Program-made: the position numbers and the translations under genes
Assembly: GCF_014645375.1 (NCBI RefSeq)
Contig: NZ_BMLT01000014.1
Coordinates: 36,420-100,419 of the forward strand
Length of the DNA stretch: 64,000 nt
Source of the DNA: Marinobacterium nitratireducens
GTDB lineage: Bacteria > Pseudomonadota > Gammaproteobacteria > Pseudomonadales > Balneatricaceae
Reading direction: 5' to 3'
In this document: piece after piece, positions 61,901 to 64,000 of the stretch
Layout of the letters: every line of letters starts with the position of its first letter
Position numbering within the stretch: position 1 is the first letter of the stretch
The notes under the pieces: generated by a model
Databases searched by the model: none
The model's input: only the letters and a program-made list of their open reading frames with translations
Told to the model about the DNA's origin: nothing

Positions 61901-63756
61901 CAGAGACGCAGGAAGGCTTCCTGCACGATGGCCTTGATCGCCTCCAGTTCCACCCGTTCGCCGGCACGGGGCCTGAGCGTGAAGTCGTGCAGCCACAGGC
62001 GGCGGCCGTCCCGGCTGCGGATCGGATAGGGATGTTCGCCGAGGACCTGAAAGCCCAGCTGTTCGAGGATCGGCAGCACCTCGGACAGCACCAGCGGTGC
62101 CTCGGCGCGGTACAGCTTGCAGCGCAACAGCTCCGATACCGGCTCCAGCCCCCGGTAGAAACTCATCGCCACCGGCTGCTCGTCGCTCAGGCCATCGAGG
62201 TGCTGGATGTCGATCACGGCGTTGCGGGGGCCGAAGTGCTCGCGGTAGGCCGACGGGAAGGCGTGGCCGAACTGCTGATTGAGGCGGTTACCGCTCTCTT
62301 CGCCACAGCTTTCCAGCAGCGCCTTGCGCAGTTCGTCGTGCCAGACCCGCGATGCCTCGACCACCGCCGCCTCGATAGAGGCCTCGTCGATTGCGGTCCC
62401 GGCCTGCGGCGCCACGCGAACAACGAAATGCACCCGCGCCAGTATCGAGTCGCTGAAGCGGGTGCTGAACTCGATCTCCTGCGCTTCGAGCCGCTCGGCC
62501 AGCACCTGCTGGATCCTCTCCCGCAGAGCGCTGTTGAACAGGTCCCGCGGCACGTAATAGAGACAGGAATAGAAGCGGTCGCAGGCATCCCGGCGCATCA
62601 GCAGCCGTACCCGGTACCGCTCCTGCAGATCGAAGACGCCCATCGCGACGCGGTGCAGCGCCGAGGGCCCGGCGAGGAACAGTTCCTCGCGCGGCAGCCC
62701 CTCGAGCACCTCGAGCAGGGCCTTGCGGCTATGGCCGTCGTGGCTGAAGCCGGCACGCTCGAGCACGCTTTCGACCTTGCGCCGAATCAGCGGGATCTGC
62801 TGTACCGACTGCCTGTACACCGGGGCGGTGTAGAGGCCCAGAACACGGCACTCGCCGACGACCTGGCCCGCCTCGTCGCAGTGGCGAATGCCGATCACAT
62901 CCAGATAGGCGGGGCGATGCACCCGGGAGCGCTGCCCGGCGCGGGCGAACGTCAGCAGCGTCGAGGCCTGAGCCGATACCGGCGGCAGCCCCTGCGGCCG
63001 CCCGCCGATACCGAGAGCCCGCTCGGGCAGCGGCTGCATGTCGCCGGTGGCCGAAGCGCTGGATTCCTCGATGCCGAGCAAGATGAAATGGCCGTCCAGC
63101 AGCCAGTCGATGAAGGCCTGCGCTTCCCCGGACCCGGCCCCGTGCAGCTGGCCGCGCAGCTCGGCGATGCGCACCTGCATCGCTCCGACGTCGCCGACCG
63201 CCGCCTGCACATCCGTCAGCACATCCAGAATCCCCTGCTGCAGCGCCTTCAGCATCTCGGGATCGGACTGGCGGTCGATTTCGAGGTGGATCAGGGACTC
63301 GCGCCGGCCGGACTCGCCGTCCTGAGGCTGCAGCGTCTGAAGCCGCCCGTCGCGACGGCTCACGCCCAGTACCGTATTGCAGATCCGGTGGATGGCCAGC
63401 TCCCGCCGGTTCAGTTCCATCCGAATCGAGTCGACCAGGAAGGGGGAGTCCTGCTGCAGCACTTCGATGACGGTGTGGCGACTTTGCCAGCCGTGCTGTT
63501 CCTGGTCGGGATTGAACACCCGCACCCTGGGCTTGCGGCTGTCGTACTGCTGCACGAACTGCCAGGCCGACAGTGCGATCCCCTGCAGATCCTCGACGGC
63601 GCACGACAGCATTTCCTCGGCCGGCACCACCTGGAAGAGCTGGCGCGCGAAGGCATTGATCCGGGCGACCTCCTGTTCCGGGAAACCGGTATCCAGCGAC
63701 TCGACGACACGGGCCAGAAGTTGTTCTTTGTTATTGGGGAGACCTGAATCGGGCAT
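58975..63756 (-). CDS. gdhB: NAD-specific glutamate dehydrogenase, large (about 180 kDa) type
   Basis: Oxidatively deaminates glutamate to 2-oxoglutarate and ammonia. The protein has 1593 residues, typical of the very large GDH group of Pseudomonas and Streptomyces. The regulatory N-terminal half (about 1-700) holds ACT-like segments. The catalytic half carries the glutamate-binding [23 protein letters not shown] near residue 795, [13 protein letters not shown], the nucleotide-binding [20 protein letters not shown] and [13 protein letters not shown]. The C-terminal helical region fills the rest. The stop overlaps the glsA start, so glutamine carbon can flow through glutamate to the TCA cycle from one transcript. 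Confidence 0.95.
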   Translation of the reverse strand: [1593 protein letters not shown]

Positions 63757-63850
63757 GATGCACCTGTGGGGTTCCTGTTTGATATCGAAGTGGTAAGTGG
63801 TGAATGGTCAGAAGACGCCACCGACGACAGGTGACGGACTCGAAGCCCGC

Positions 63851-63872
63851 CACCCGCCGCCAGCGGCGGGTG
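63851..63872. terminator. Hairpin downstream of the edge gene
   Basis: CACCCGCCGC and GCGGCGGGTG pair perfectly across CA. It lies 10 bp past the stop of the partial gene at the window edge, upstream of the glutamate dehydrogenase gene. No T tract was seen. The stretch 63757-63850 also holds degenerate AAGTGGT-type simple sequence. Confidence 0.55.
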
Positions 63873-63882
63873 CTCGATACGT

Positions 63883-64000
63883 TCAGCCGGCGCCAGGAAC
63901 GGGCGCGGCCGCGGCCTGCCGGGCCCGCTCGAGGTCCTCGGGCTCGATCTCCCAGGCGGCCGGGTCGACGTTCATGTCGGCAAAGCGGGCGGCGTCGAAG
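63883..64000 (-). CDS. C-terminal fragment of an unidentified gene
   Basis: The window edge cuts a minus-strand frame of which 38 residues remain, ending in TGA. The visible end is FDAARFADMNVDPAAWEIEP then EDLERARQ and an Ala/Pro/Gly tail. It is too short to assign. The codon bias is like the neighbours and a hairpin follows the stop, so it is probably a real gene. Confidence 0.55.
   Translation of the reverse strand, partial: FDAARFADMNVDPAAWEIEPEDLERARQAAAAPVPGAG

Noticed and set aside
60895..63747. A 950-codon open frame antisense to the glutamate dehydrogenase gene
   Set aside because: The opposite strand has an intact large GDH with all catalytic motifs. The antisense product has low-complexity Gln/Arg/His composition typical of shadow frames.

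Overview
This window looks like chromosomal DNA from a GC-rich, free-living gammaproteobacterium, probably a marine or halophilic member of the Oceanospirillales/Pseudomonadales. The grounds are conserved gammaproteobacterial gene orders (yrfG-hslR-hslO with divergent nudE, tesA/ybbA/ybbP, gmk-rpoZ-spoT), an Rsd/AlgQ anti-sigma factor, a DctB-DctD-controlled TRAP transporter, PHA phasins, a BCCT carrier, and Pseudomonas-like REP sequences. No rRNA, tRNA, prophage, transposase or CRISPR array was seen. The genus cannot be fixed from the sequence alone.

Layout. 0.2-9.6 kb: thioredoxin, exopolyphosphatase, PEP carboxykinase, the Hsp33/Hsp15 heat-shock pair with a nucleotidase, NudE, a secreted vanadium-haloperoxidase/PAP2 enzyme and Fe-superoxide dismutase. 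9.9-17.5 kb: esterase TesA, the YbbA-YbbP ABC system, a large AsmA-like DUF748 protein with internal repeats, and a 41-residue membrane protein. 17.5-21.9 kb: rpiA, ilvA, two phasin genes with matching palindromic operators, and an unknown membrane protein. 22.1-29.6 kb: TRAP dicarboxylate transporter DctPQM and its two-component system DctB-DctD, with a recognisable sigma-54 promoter and upstream inverted repeat. 29.8-40.1 kb: tex, gshA, a FliL-like protein, rsd, a WD40 lipoprotein, an FKBP isomerase, a TIGR02444 protein and an ABC-F ATPase. 40.1-47.6 kb: a YbaK-HDOD protein, spoT-rpoZ-gmk, and a BarA-like hybrid kinase preceded by a periplasmic molybdopterin-fold protein that lacks the catalytic cysteine.

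47.7-56.1 kb is the least described part. A minus-strand run (aldehyde dehydrogenase, M19 dipeptidase-like protein, BCCT transporter, RidA) diverges from a LysR regulator. The regulator is followed by a 569-residue protein of unknown function and a DUF3726 protein. Two near-identical palindromes, one between the dehydrogenase and lysR and one ahead of the 569-residue gene, suggest that one LysR regulator controls both arms. I read this as an uncharacterised import and catabolic system for a zwitterionic compound (betaine-, imino-acid- or sulfonate-like). The substrate is unknown.

56.2-64 kb: a Tat-exported sulfite dehydrogenase (SorA-like) with its cytochrome c, then a translationally coupled NAD-glutamate dehydrogenase/glutaminase pair, and the end of one more gene at the window edge. 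Intergenic DNA throughout carries about 72-bp palindromic repeats (GGATGGGT...AACCCATC) and short heptamer arrays. Several start codons are reassigned here, including probable TTG starts for gshA, the YbaK-HDOD gene and the hybrid kinase.
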